This document shows positions 7,078 through 12,949 of a stretch of 13,946 nucleotides of DNA, in pieces (the stretch's first letter is position 1; each line of letters opens with the position of its first letter). The notes beneath the pieces are model-generated. The model saw nothing but the letters and a program-made list of their open reading frames with translations. It ran no database searches and was not told the DNA's origin. This DNA comes from an uncultured Dorea sp. (GTDB lineage: Bacteria; Bacillota; Clostridia; Lachnospirales; Lachnospiraceae): positions 1 to 13,946 of the forward strand of contig CAJUFA010000053.1 in assembly GCA_910585725.1 (NCBI GenBank), given 5' to 3'. A program made the translations under genes and the position numbers.

Positions 7078-8454
7078 ATGTTGAGTGAAGAATGGGTAGA
7101 AGAGCAGAAGGAAGAACTGACGGAAGAACGCATCTTAGAGATGTTGGAGGGACGTCGATATAAGGAGTTAAGAGAGGAATTAGAAAATAATATGTATCCG
7201 GTTGACCTGGCTGACATATTGGAAGAGTTTGACCAGAAGCAGATGGTCATAGTATTCCGTCTTCTGGCAAAAGAGGAAGCGGCGGAGACATTTACGTATA
7301 TGAACAGTGATATGCGTGAGATACTGATCAATGCGCTGACGGATTCGGAGCTTGAAGAGGTCATGGAGGAGATGTATCTGGACGATACGGTGGATGTCTT
7401 AGAGGAACTTCCTGCGAATGTGGTGGACAGGCTCCTTTTAGTGACTGACGAAGAGAAGCGTAAGCAGATTAATCAGCTTCTGCAGTATCCGGAGGACAGC
7501 GCCGGCAGTGTGATGAATGTGGATTATATCGCACTTAGAAGAGAAATGACGGTTGCGGACGCCATCTTGAGGATCCGGCAGATTGGTCTGAACCGTGAGA
7601 CGATCTATACCTGTTATGTGACGGAGAAGAAGAAACTGATCGGAGCGGTGGATGTCAAGGAACTTCTTACTACCAGTGAATCCAAGCTGATTGAAGAAAT
7701 CATGGATACGAATATGCTCTATGCACAGACGACAGACGATCAGGAGGACGTGGCGAGAACGATCACCAAGTATGGCCTGATTGCACTGCCTATCGTGGAT
7801 CATGAGATGTGTATGGTGGGTATCGTAACGGTCGACGATGCCATGCTGGTATTACAGGAAGAGGAGACGGAGGATATCAGTATTATGGCCGGCGTCAATC
7901 CCAGCGACGAGTCTTATTTTGGAACAACCGTGTTTGAACATGTGAAAAGCCGTATCCCCTGGCTGTTGTTTTTGATGCTTTCTGCTACGGTGACACAGAT
8001 GATTATGAACAGTTACGAAAGCGCCCTTGCAGTTATGCCGCAGCTTGCAGGATTCATTCCTATGCTGACCGGTACGGGCGGTAACTGTGGTTCTCAGAGC
8101 TCTACGCTGGTGATTCGCGGGCTTGCAGTAGGAGAGATTGAGTTTGCAGATGTGATCAAAGTTATCTGGAAAGAAGTTCGGATTGCAGTCTGCATCAGTG
8201 TAGTCCTTTCTGTTGTTAACGGAGTGCGTATCATGCTGATGGGTCAGGGAGATGCGACGATGGCGTTTACAATCGGGGCGACGATGGCATGTACGATTAT
8301 TATTGCGAAGGTGGTAGGATGTACCCTGCCTTTGATAGCGGAGAAGGTTGGGCTTGATCCGGCGATTATGGCTACGCCGCTGATCTCTACATTGGTGGAT
8401 ATCAGCACGATCAGCGTCTATTTTGCGATTGTGAGCGCGGTATTCGCGTTGTGA
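7078..8454 (+). CDS. mgtE: Magnesium transporter MgtE
   Basis: A 458-aa Mg2+-selective channel/transporter of the cytoplasmic membrane that closes when its cytosolic domains bind Mg2+. The acidic N-terminal helical MgtE_N domain covers about residues 1-130. Two CBS domains follow (about 135-260), beginning at the YPEDSAGSVMN signature and including ALPIVDHEMCMVGIV. A linking helix leads to a membrane part from about residue 290 with five hydrophobic segments, starting IPWLLFLMLSATV. Pore-family motifs are GTGGNCGSQSSTLVIRGLA and the last segment PLISTLVDISTISVYF, in which Asp441 corresponds to the conserved pore aspartate. All domains are present and the length is typical. The ATG at 7078 follows an excellent ribosome binding site. 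It is divergent from tmcAL and appears monocistronic. Self-gating by Mg2+ probably provides much of its regulation. Confidence 0.96.
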   Translation: MLSEEWVEEQKEELTEERILEMLEGRRYKELREELENNMYPVDLADILEEFDQKQMVIVFRLLAKEEAAETFTYMNSDMREILINALTDSELEEVMEEMYLDDTVDVLEELPANVVDRLLLVTDEEKRKQINQLLQYPEDSAGSVMNVDYIALRREMTVADAILRIRQIGLNRETIYTCYVTEKKKLIGAVDVKELLTTSESKLIEEIMDTNMLYAQTTDDQEDVARTITKYGLIALPIVDHEMCMVGIVTVDDAMLVLQEEETEDISIMAGVNPSDESYFGTTVFEHVKSRIPWLLFLMLSATVTQMIMNSYESALAVMPQLAGFIPMLTGTGGNCGSQSSTLVIRGLAVGEIEFADVIKVIWKEVRIAVCISVVLSVVNGVRIMLMGQGDATMAFTIGATMACTIIIAKVVGCTLPLIAEKVGLDPAIMATPLISTLVDISTISVYFAIVSAVFAL

Positions 8455-8471
8455 TCTGCGCCGGGAGACGG

Positions 8472-8549
8472 ATGCAGTCTGAATGTCTGATGCGTTGGAT
8501 GCCATATATTGAGGAGTACAATGCGCAGTCAGAAAAAGAGTATGAATAA
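8472..8549 (+). CDS. Possible 25-aa small ORF
   Basis: ATG at 8472 is preceded by GGGAG (8463-8467), four bases upstream, and opens a 25-codon frame to TAA at 8547-8549. The peptide begins MQSECLMRWMPYIEEYN and is acidic at its C-terminus. It starts 17 bases after the mgtE stop, so it could be translated from the mgtE transcript. There is no recognisable family, no signal peptide and no membrane segment. It may be a real small protein, a remnant of a larger gene or chance. Confidence 0.2.
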   Translation: MQSECLMRWMPYIEEYNAQSEKEYE

Positions 8550-8583
8550 TACGGACGTTTCTTCTGTGACAGTATGTACTTAG
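8521..8583 (+). CDS. Possible 20-aa small ORF
   Basis: ATG at 8521 follows GAGGAG (8511-8516) at a four-base spacing, a better ribosome binding site than that of many genes in the window. It encodes MRSQKKSMNNTDVSSVTVCT and stops with TAG at 8581. It overlaps the preceding 25-codon frame in another phase, so at most one of the two is likely to be real. No family is recognised. Confidence 0.18.
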   Translation: MRSQKKSMNNTDVSSVTVCT

Positions 8584-8711
8584 ATGTAATCTTTTAGGTA
8601 CAGCAGAATTTGACAGTTATGTGAAAGTATATTTTAGATTTGGCGCGGCTTCATGTGTTCCATGAATTATTGAATTTAGTTTGTATGGAAAAATACACAT
8701 AAGATTCTTAG

Positions 8712-8745
8712 AAGAGACCTTGTCCGCAGGGTCTCTTTGTATTAT
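8712..8745 (+). terminator. Terminator-like hairpin upstream of pta
   Basis: AAGAGACC (8712-8719) pairs with GGTCTCTT (8730-8737) around a ten-base loop, and the stem is followed by the T-rich stretch TTTGTATT. It probably ends transcripts from the mgtE side. The pta -35 hexamer lies in its loop, so terminator and promoter overlap. Confidence 0.6.
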
Positions 8746-8748
8746 AAT
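8720..8748 (+). promoter_or_regulatory. Promoter of pta (probably pta-ackA)
   Basis: TTGTCC (8720-8725, four of six consensus bases) is followed after 17 bases by a perfect TATAAT (8743-8748). Transcription would start near 8755, leaving a leader of about 33 bases that carries the AAAGGAG ribosome binding site of pta. Confidence 0.7.
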
Positions 8749-8787
8749 AAGAAATATTGAGAATATATGGAAAGGAGTCTATCAATC

Positions 8788-9789
8788 ATGGGATTCATAG
8801 ATGAGATCAAAGCAAAAGCAAAGACAAACAAGAAGACGATCGTGCTGCCGGAGACAGAGGATATCAGAACATATGAAGCGGCAGAAGCAGTTTTGAGAGA
8901 AGGAACGGCTAATCTGGTCCTGGTAGGAAGTGAAGAAGAGATCACAAGGAACAAAGGCTCTTTTGACATCAGCGGCGCTAAGATCGTTGATCCTGCGACC
9001 AGCGAAAAGACGGATGCTTACATCGCGAAACTTGTTGAACTGAGACAGAAGAAGGGAATGACAGAAGAGCAGGCAAGAGAACTTTTGCTGAATAATTATC
9101 TGTATTATGGCGTTATGATGGTAAAGATGAAGGACGCCGACGGTATGGTTTCAGGGGCATGTCATTCTACGGCAGATACCTTAAGGCCGTGCCTTCAGAT
9201 CCTGAAGACGAAACCGGGAACCAAGCTGGTATCCGCGTTCTTCGTAATGGTAGTGCCGGATTGTGATATGGGAGCAGACGGAACCTTTATCTTCGCAGAT
9301 TCTGGTTTGGAACAGAATCCGGATCCGGAGAAATTAGCGGCGATTGCACTTTCATCCGCAGAATCATTCCGTACCCTGACAGGTAAGGAACCGGTTGTGG
9401 CGATGCTTTCTCATTCTACGAAGGGAAGCGCGAAACATGCAGATGTGGACAAGGTATTAGAAGCGACGAGGATCGCGAAAGAGAATGCGCCGGAAGGATT
9501 GCTGCTTGACGGTGAATTCCAGTTAGATGCGGCAATTGTACCGGAGATCGGTGCATCCAAGGCTCCGGGAAGCCCGGTTGCAGGAAAAGCGAACGTACTG
9601 GTATTCCCAGACTTAGATGCGGGCAATATCGGCTACAAACTGGTGCAGAGACTTGCTAAAGCAGAGGCATACGGACCGCTTACACAGGGTATTGCGGCTC
9701 CAGTAAATGATTTGTCCCGCGGATGCAGCCCCCAGGATATTGAAGGCGTCGTAGCAATTACTGCAGTTCAGTGCATGGCAGAAAGCTAA
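8788..9789 (+). CDS. pta: Phosphate acetyltransferase
   Basis: Converts acetyl-CoA and phosphate to acetyl phosphate and CoA, the first half of the acetate-forming energy pathway. I choose the ATG at 8788 (MGFIDEIKAKAKTNKK, 333 aa) because AAAGGAG lies ten bases before it; the in-frame ATG at 8767 precedes that site. Class I Pta length and motifs are present: IVLPETEDIRTYEAAE near the N-terminus, DGMVSGACHSTADTLRP (about 117-133), MGADGTFIFADSG, SFRTLTGKEPVVAMLSHST, APGSPVAGKANVLVFPDLDAGNIGYKL in the C-terminal region, and the ending PVNDLSRGCSPQDIEG. It lacks the long N-terminal DRTGG-type domain of enterobacterial Pta. It is followed by ackA after a 126-base spacer rich in hairpins. Confidence 0.96.
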   Translation: MGFIDEIKAKAKTNKKTIVLPETEDIRTYEAAEAVLREGTANLVLVGSEEEITRNKGSFDISGAKIVDPATSEKTDAYIAKLVELRQKKGMTEEQARELLLNNYLYYGVMMVKMKDADGMVSGACHSTADTLRPCLQILKTKPGTKLVSAFFVMVVPDCDMGADGTFIFADSGLEQNPDPEKLAAIALSSAESFRTLTGKEPVVAMLSHSTKGSAKHADVDKVLEATRIAKENAPEGLLLDGEFQLDAAIVPEIGASKAPGSPVAGKANVLVFPDLDAGNIGYKLVQRLAKAEAYGPLTQGIAAPVNDLSRGCSPQDIEGVVAITAVQCMAES

Positions 9790-9827
9790 ACACTTAGCGA
9801 GGTCCTGCCGAGGTTAGTGTTTAGCTT
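9783..9827 (+). repeat. Inverted repeat overlapping the pta stop codon
   Basis: AAGCTAAACACT (9783-9794) pairs perfectly with AGTGTTTAGCTT (9816-9827), a 12-bp stem with a 21-base loop; the pta stop codon (9787-9789) lies in the left arm. No T run follows, so it is not a simple terminator. It may act as a processing or mRNA-stability element between pta and ackA. Confidence 0.7.
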
Positions 9828-9875
9828 GTTCGAGGCGAAGACCTCGAACATCCGAGGGAGACACTTAGCGAGGTC
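9790..9875 (+). repeat. 15-nt direct repeats flanking hairpins in the pta-ackA spacer
   Basis: The sequence ACACTTAGCGAGGTC occurs at 9790-9804 and again, identically, at 9861-9875. Between them lies a second perfect hairpin, GTTCGAGG (9828-9835) with CCTCGAAC (9842-9849), loop CGAAGA. The pentamer CGAGG recurs five times across 9798-9873. The arrangement suggests a structured mRNA spacer or the remains of a small intergenic repeat element. Its reading frame is open but has no coding character. Confidence 0.65.
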
Positions 9876-9915
9876 ATATCGACTATTAATAATGAATAAA
9901 GAGAGGGAAAATAAA

Positions 9916-11106
9916 ATGAATGTATTAGTTATTAACTGCGGAAGTTCTTCTTTAAAATTTCAATTGATTAATTCTGAGTCGGAGCAGGTTCTGGCAAAGG
10001 GACTGTGTGAAAGAATCGGAATAGACGGAAGCCTTACTTATCAGCCGGAAGGCGGAGAGAAGGTAAAGTCTGACAAGGCTATGCCTACTCATACCGAAGC
10101 GATTCAGTTTGTAATCGACGCTCTGACAGATGAAAAGACGGGCGTGGTGAAGAGCTTAAGCGAGATTGGCGCGGTTGGACACCGTGTCGTACATGGCGGC
10201 GAGAAGTTTGCAAGCTCCGTAGTGATCACAGACGAGGTAAAAGCGGCAATTGAGGAGTGTAACGATCTTGCGCCTCTTCACAATCCTGCAAACCTGATCG
10301 GTATCAATGCATGTGAAAAATTAATGCCGGGCACACCGATGGTAGCGGTATTTGACACAGCTTTTCATCAGACAATGCCGGAGAAAGCATATATGTATGG
10401 ACTTCCATATGAGTATTATGATAAGTATAAAGTAAGAAGATATGGGTTCCATGGAACAAGCCATAGTTTTGTATCCAAGAGAGCGGCAGAGCTGGCGGGC
10501 AAACCATATGATCAGATAAAGACGATCGTATGTCACTTAGGTAACGGTGCAAGTATTTGTGCGGTAGAGAATGGAAAATCTGTAGACACATCTATGGGAC
10601 TTACACCATTGGAAGGTCTTGTGATGGGAACCCGGTCAGGAGATATTGACCCGGCGATCTTAGAGTTTATCTCCAAGAAAGAAGGATTGGATATTTCCGG
10701 ACTTATGAATATGTTGAATAAGAAGTCGGGTGTATTCGGACTGTCCAACAATCTTTCCAGTGACTTCCGTGATCTGGAGGAAGGTGCGAATTCCGGCAAT
10801 AACGAGGCAAGGATCGCCCTTGAAGTATTTGCTTACCGTGTAGCCAAATATGTAGGTAGTTATGCGGCCGCAATGAACGGTGTAGATGTGATTGCATTTA
10901 CCGCAGGAATCGGCGAGAATTCCGGAACTGTACGTTCGGCAGCAGCGAAATATCTTGGATATCTTGGAATCGAGATCAATGAAGACGCTAATAAGAAGCG
11001 CGGAGAAGAGATAACAATCTCTACGCCGGATTCTAAGGTTCAGGTTATGGTGATTCCGACCAACGAGGAGCTGGCAATCGCCCGCGAAACAGTTGCGTTG
11101 GTTTAA
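9916..11106 (+). CDS. ackA: Acetate kinase
   Basis: Transfers the phosphoryl group of acetyl phosphate to ADP, giving acetate and ATP; it completes the Pta-AckA route. I place the start at ATG 9916 (396 aa), eight bases after GAGAGGG; upstream in-frame GTG/ATG codons lie within the structured spacer. ASKHA-fold motifs and expected active-site residues are all present: Asn7 in VINCGSSSLKF, Arg90 in GHRVVHGGE, Asp147 in VFDTAFH, His179 in RYGFHGTSH, Arg240 in MGTRSGDIDP, the GIGENS loop, and Glu384 in PTNEELAIA. Length is as expected. It is probably cotranscribed with pta from the promoter at 8720, with the spacer hairpins able to set the pta:ackA ratio. I see no terminator after its stop; the next promoter begins 21 bases downstream. 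Confidence 0.97.
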   Translation: MNVLVINCGSSSLKFQLINSESEQVLAKGLCERIGIDGSLTYQPEGGEKVKSDKAMPTHTEAIQFVIDALTDEKTGVVKSLSEIGAVGHRVVHGGEKFASSVVITDEVKAAIEECNDLAPLHNPANLIGINACEKLMPGTPMVAVFDTAFHQTMPEKAYMYGLPYEYYDKYKVRRYGFHGTSHSFVSKRAAELAGKPYDQIKTIVCHLGNGASICAVENGKSVDTSMGLTPLEGLVMGTRSGDIDPAILEFISKKEGLDISGLMNMLNKKSGVFGLSNNLSSDFRDLEEGANSGNNEARIALEVFAYRVAKYVGSYAAAMNGVDVIAFTAGIGENSGTVRSAAAKYLGYLGIEINEDANKKRGEEITISTPDSKVQVMVIPTNEELAIARETVALV

Positions 11107-11126
11107 ATTAAGTTTAGAAGATAGTG

Positions 11127-11154
11127 TTGACAAATTCATTTTACATGGTATAAT
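11127..11154 (+). promoter_or_regulatory. Strong promoter of yceD-rpmF
   Basis: TTGACA (11127-11132) and TATAAT (11149-11154) are both perfect hexamers with a 16-base spacer, and TGG directly before the -10 makes it an extended -10 promoter. The start would be near 11161, giving a leader of about 20 bases that carries AGGAG (11170-11174). Confidence 0.9.
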
Positions 11155-11181
11155 AGTCTAGGTGTGAATAGGAGTTTAGTT

Positions 11182-11712
11182 ATGATATTAGACCTATCCC
11201 GTGTTCTGTCAGAACAGCATGAACCGATTGAACAGTCTGTACCTATTGAGGCGAATGTGTTTCGTTGTGAGATGGGAAGTTTTGATCTTGTCAGGAAGTC
11301 TCCGTTGTCGCTTAGTATAGTCTATGCGGGAGACAAGAAGCTTGAGATCAGAGGCAGAGGAGAAGTTACGGCAGTGATTCCGTGTGACCGCTGTCTTGCA
11401 GATGTTCAGGTGGAGATACCGCTTGACTTTCATAAGAAAGCGAGTGTTGACCCAGAGGGCGCCGCTGATGAGACAGAAGAGTTAGACGAAGCAAATTATA
11501 TTGACGGATATAGCTTTGACGTAGAACAGTTGATCTACAACGAGTTATTAGTAGGGTGGCCGACGAAAATTCTGTGTAGCGAAGACTGTAAAGGAATTTG
11601 CAATGTATGTGGTCAGAATCTGAATGAAGGAACCTGTGATTGTGAAGATACAGGGCTTGACCCGAGAATGTCAGTTATCCGCGATGTGTTTAAGAATTTT
11701 AAGGAGGTGTAA
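11182..11712 (+). CDS. yceD: YceD/DUF177 family, 23S rRNA accumulation protein
   Basis: A 176-aa cytosolic protein of the DUF177 family, whose E. coli and plant members are needed for normal 23S rRNA accumulation; the gene is nearly always beside rpmF, as here. I use ATG 11182 (MILDLSRVL), seven bases after AGGAG; an in-frame GTG at 11164 would put the ribosome binding site inside the gene. The central CDRCLADVQVEI segment has a CxxC-type pair, and the C-terminal CSEDCKGICNVCGQNLN...CDC forms a cysteine-rich cluster typical of Gram-positive members and likely to bind zinc. The acidic segment about residues 90-110 is also typical. It ends three bases before rpmF and its last codons contain the rpmF SD (AAGGAGGTG), so translation is probably coupled. 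Confidence 0.92.
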   Translation: MILDLSRVLSEQHEPIEQSVPIEANVFRCEMGSFDLVRKSPLSLSIVYAGDKKLEIRGRGEVTAVIPCDRCLADVQVEIPLDFHKKASVDPEGAADETEELDEANYIDGYSFDVEQLIYNELLVGWPTKILCSEDCKGICNVCGQNLNEGTCDCEDTGLDPRMSVIRDVFKNFKEV

Positions 11713-11715
11713 CCT

Positions 11716-11895
11716 ATGTCAATTTGTCCAAAGAATAAATCTTCTAAAGCAAGAAGAGACAAGAGAAGAGCAAACTGGAAGATGAGCGCGCCGAATCTGG
11801 TTAAGTGCAGCAAATGCGGCGAGTTAATGATGCCTCACAGAGTTTGCAAGGCTTGTGGATCATACAACAAAAAAGAAATCATTCCTCAGGACTAA
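11716..11895 (+). CDS. rpmF: 50S ribosomal protein bL32
   Basis: A 59-aa structural protein of the large ribosomal subunit. It begins MSICPKNKSSKARRDKRRANW, lies three bases after yceD, and is preceded by the excellent SD AAGGAGGTG (11701-11709). The basic N-terminal half is followed by a zinc ribbon with two cysteine pairs, CSKCGELMMPHRVCKACG, so this is the zinc-binding (C+) form of L32. The end YNKKEIIPQD is typical. A strong terminator follows within 15 bases, so in this strain rpmF closes its transcript instead of running into plsX. Confidence 0.97.
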   Translation: MSICPKNKSSKARRDKRRANWKMSAPNLVKCSKCGELMMPHRVCKACGSYNKKEIIPQD

Positions 11896-11908
11896 TCAAG
11901 ACAGAGAA

Positions 11909-11939
11909 AGGGTTTCCGGGTAACCGGGAACTCTTTTTT
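11909..11939 (+). terminator. Terminator after rpmF
   Basis: AGGGTTTCCGG (11909-11919) pairs with CCGGGAACTCT (11924-11934) in an 11-bp stem with two G-U pairs and a four-base loop, followed by a run of six T (11934-11939). Confidence 0.9.
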
Positions 11940-12005
11940 GCGTTGTTAGGCCAAGGGCCTGTTTACCAATATTCCTGCGGATTTCCTGATCCTCAAGTAT
12001 CACCT

Positions 12006-12049
12006 ATAATTGTAGTCGATAGATATTTAGACTATTTCACTACAATTAT
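12006..12049 (+). repeat. Inverted repeat in the IS66 left end
   Basis: ATAATTGTAGT (12006-12016) pairs perfectly with ACTACAATTAT (12039-12049), an 11-bp stem, and ATAG/CTAT (12019-12022, 12032-12035) extends it inward. It lies between the putative left terminus and the tnpA SD GGAGG (12050-12054). It may be a transposase-binding site or a block to read-through transcription and translation from outside. Confidence 0.6.
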
Positions 12050-12061
12050 GGAGGATAGGTT

Positions 12062-12472
12062 ATGGCAGGTACTCGCAAAGCCCATGTTCCGATGGCGGAA
12101 CAGATCCGGCTTATCAATGAATGCCGCCAGAGCGGCATGACAGATGCTGACTGGTGTCGTGAAAACGACATTGCAGTAAGCACCTTTTACAACTGGGTCA
12201 GCCGCTGTCGGAAAACGGCAGCGGAACAGATCCCAGCAGCGAATTACGGTCATCTTGAGGTTCCCCGCCCGAAACAGGACGTGGTCCCCATTGACATTGT
12301 GCCGGATTACATTCCCAAACAGCATACAGCATCACAGATACAGAACTCGTACCTTGACAGTTCACATACGATTGAAGTTGATATGAAGGATATCACAATC
12401 CGTATCAGCAATGATGCGGATCCGGCCCTGCTTACCAGGACATTCCGTCTGCTTGAGGAACTCTCATGTTAG
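12062..12472 (+). CDS. tnpA: IS66 accessory protein TnpA
   Basis: A 136-aa protein with the N-terminal helix-turn-helix of the IS66 TnpA group: AEQIRLINECRQSGMTDADWC followed by NDIAVSTFYNWVSRCRK (residues about 12-50), which resembles the small IS3-like transposase HTH and should bind element DNA. The C-terminal half, ending EVDMKDITIRISNDADPALLTR and RLLEELSC, is typical of the Firmicutes version (often annotated without a name). The gene is intact, starts seven bases after GGAGG, and overlaps tnpB by seven bases (ATGTTAG), suggesting translational coupling. Confidence 0.88.
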   Translation: MAGTRKAHVPMAEQIRLINECRQSGMTDADWCRENDIAVSTFYNWVSRCRKTAAEQIPAANYGHLEVPRPKQDVVPIDIVPDYIPKQHTASQIQNSYLDSSHTIEVDMKDITIRISNDADPALLTRTFRLLEELSC

Positions 12473-12807
12473 GCGGCATCTCCGGACTTGAAAAGATCTA
12501 TATTGTCTGCGGCTATACCGATATGCGAAAATCCATTGATGGACTCTGCGCCGTTATCGAAGACCAACTTAAGATGGATCCGTCGTCCAGTGCTCTCTTC
12601 CTTTTCTGCGGAAGAAAACGGGACAGGATCAAAGCCTTGTTCCGGGAACCGGACGGCTTCGTTCTAATCTATAAGCGGTTATCTGTCCGCGGCGGCTATC
12701 AATGGCCCAGGGAGCAGTCGAAGGTCCGGAATCTTTCCTGGCGGGAGTTTGACTGGCTGATGTCGGGGATTGATATTGACCAGCCAAAAGCTCTCAAAGC
12801 AGAGTAA
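12466..12807 (+). CDS. tnpB: IS66 accessory protein TnpB (Orf2)
   Basis: A 113-aa intact member of the IS66 Orf2/TnpB family, unrelated to the RNA-guided TnpB of IS200/IS605. The diagnostic N-terminal motif is CGYTDMRKSIDGL (residues about 15-27), then LFLFCGRKRDRIKALFREPDGFVLIYKRL (about 44-72) and a C-terminal LSWREFDWLMSGIDI. Its precise role is unsettled; it is required together with TnpA and TnpC for transposition in studied IS66 elements. The start overlaps the end of tnpA, with GAGGA about eight bases upstream. Confidence 0.92.
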   Translation: MLGGISGLEKIYIVCGYTDMRKSIDGLCAVIEDQLKMDPSSSALFLFCGRKRDRIKALFREPDGFVLIYKRLSVRGGYQWPREQSKVRNLSWREFDWLMSGIDIDQPKALKAE

Positions 12808-12912
12808 AAAGCATCTGGATTTCAGCAGAAATCCTGCACAGAAGAATGCGGAAATTCCTTGTAAATCCGGCATTTTTCAGGAGCTGTTTTCCTTTCGTAA
12901 AAGCCCCGTTTC

Positions 12913-12921
12913 TGGTATAAT
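12913..12921 (+). promoter_or_regulatory. Possible internal promoter before tnpC
   Basis: TGGTATAAT (12913-12921) is a perfect extended -10 element located 29 bases before the tnpC start, in a 142-base gap after tnpB. No good -35 is seen. It would allow tnpC expression independent of tnpA and tnpB. Confidence 0.45.
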
Positions 12922-12949
12922 AAAGGTATCAAATCCGAGGAGAGAAACG

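Larger units (their letters stand above)
8455..8787 (+). other. Intergenic region between mgtE and pta
   Basis: This 333-base gap holds no conventional gene. It contains two overlapping tiny ORFs with ribosome binding sites (8472-8549 and 8521-8583), an A/T-rich stretch without recognisable structure (about 8584-8700), a terminator-like hairpin (8712-8745) and the pta promoter (8720-8748). The mgtE terminator is not otherwise obvious, so the hairpin at 8712 may end mgtE mRNA about 260 bases after its stop codon. Confidence 0.6.

Noticed and set aside
9790..9875. CRISPR array suggested by the direct repeats
   Set aside because: Only two copies of 15 nt, with a hairpin-containing rather than spacer-like interval, and no cas genes.
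9817..9915. Longer acetate kinase starting at an upstream GTG
   Set aside because: The extension runs through the hairpins and repeats, and the family N-terminus (MNVLVINCGSSS) with a good SD begins at 9916.
11805..12140. 111-codon open frame overlapping rpmF and the IS66 left end
   Set aside because: It overlaps rpmF, the terminator and tnpA in another phase, has no ribosome binding site and no family resemblance.
12466..12807. RNA-guided TnpB nuclease (IS200/IS605 type) with an omega RNA
   Set aside because: The name is shared only; this 113-aa protein has the IS66 Orf2 motif GYTDMRKSIDGL and lacks RuvC and zinc-finger segments.
12770..12949. N-terminal extension of TnpC starting inside tnpB
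   Set aside because: The frame is open but non-conserved in character; the SD AGGAGAG and the normal IS66 start MASSAKDIQFRELKD place the start at 12950.
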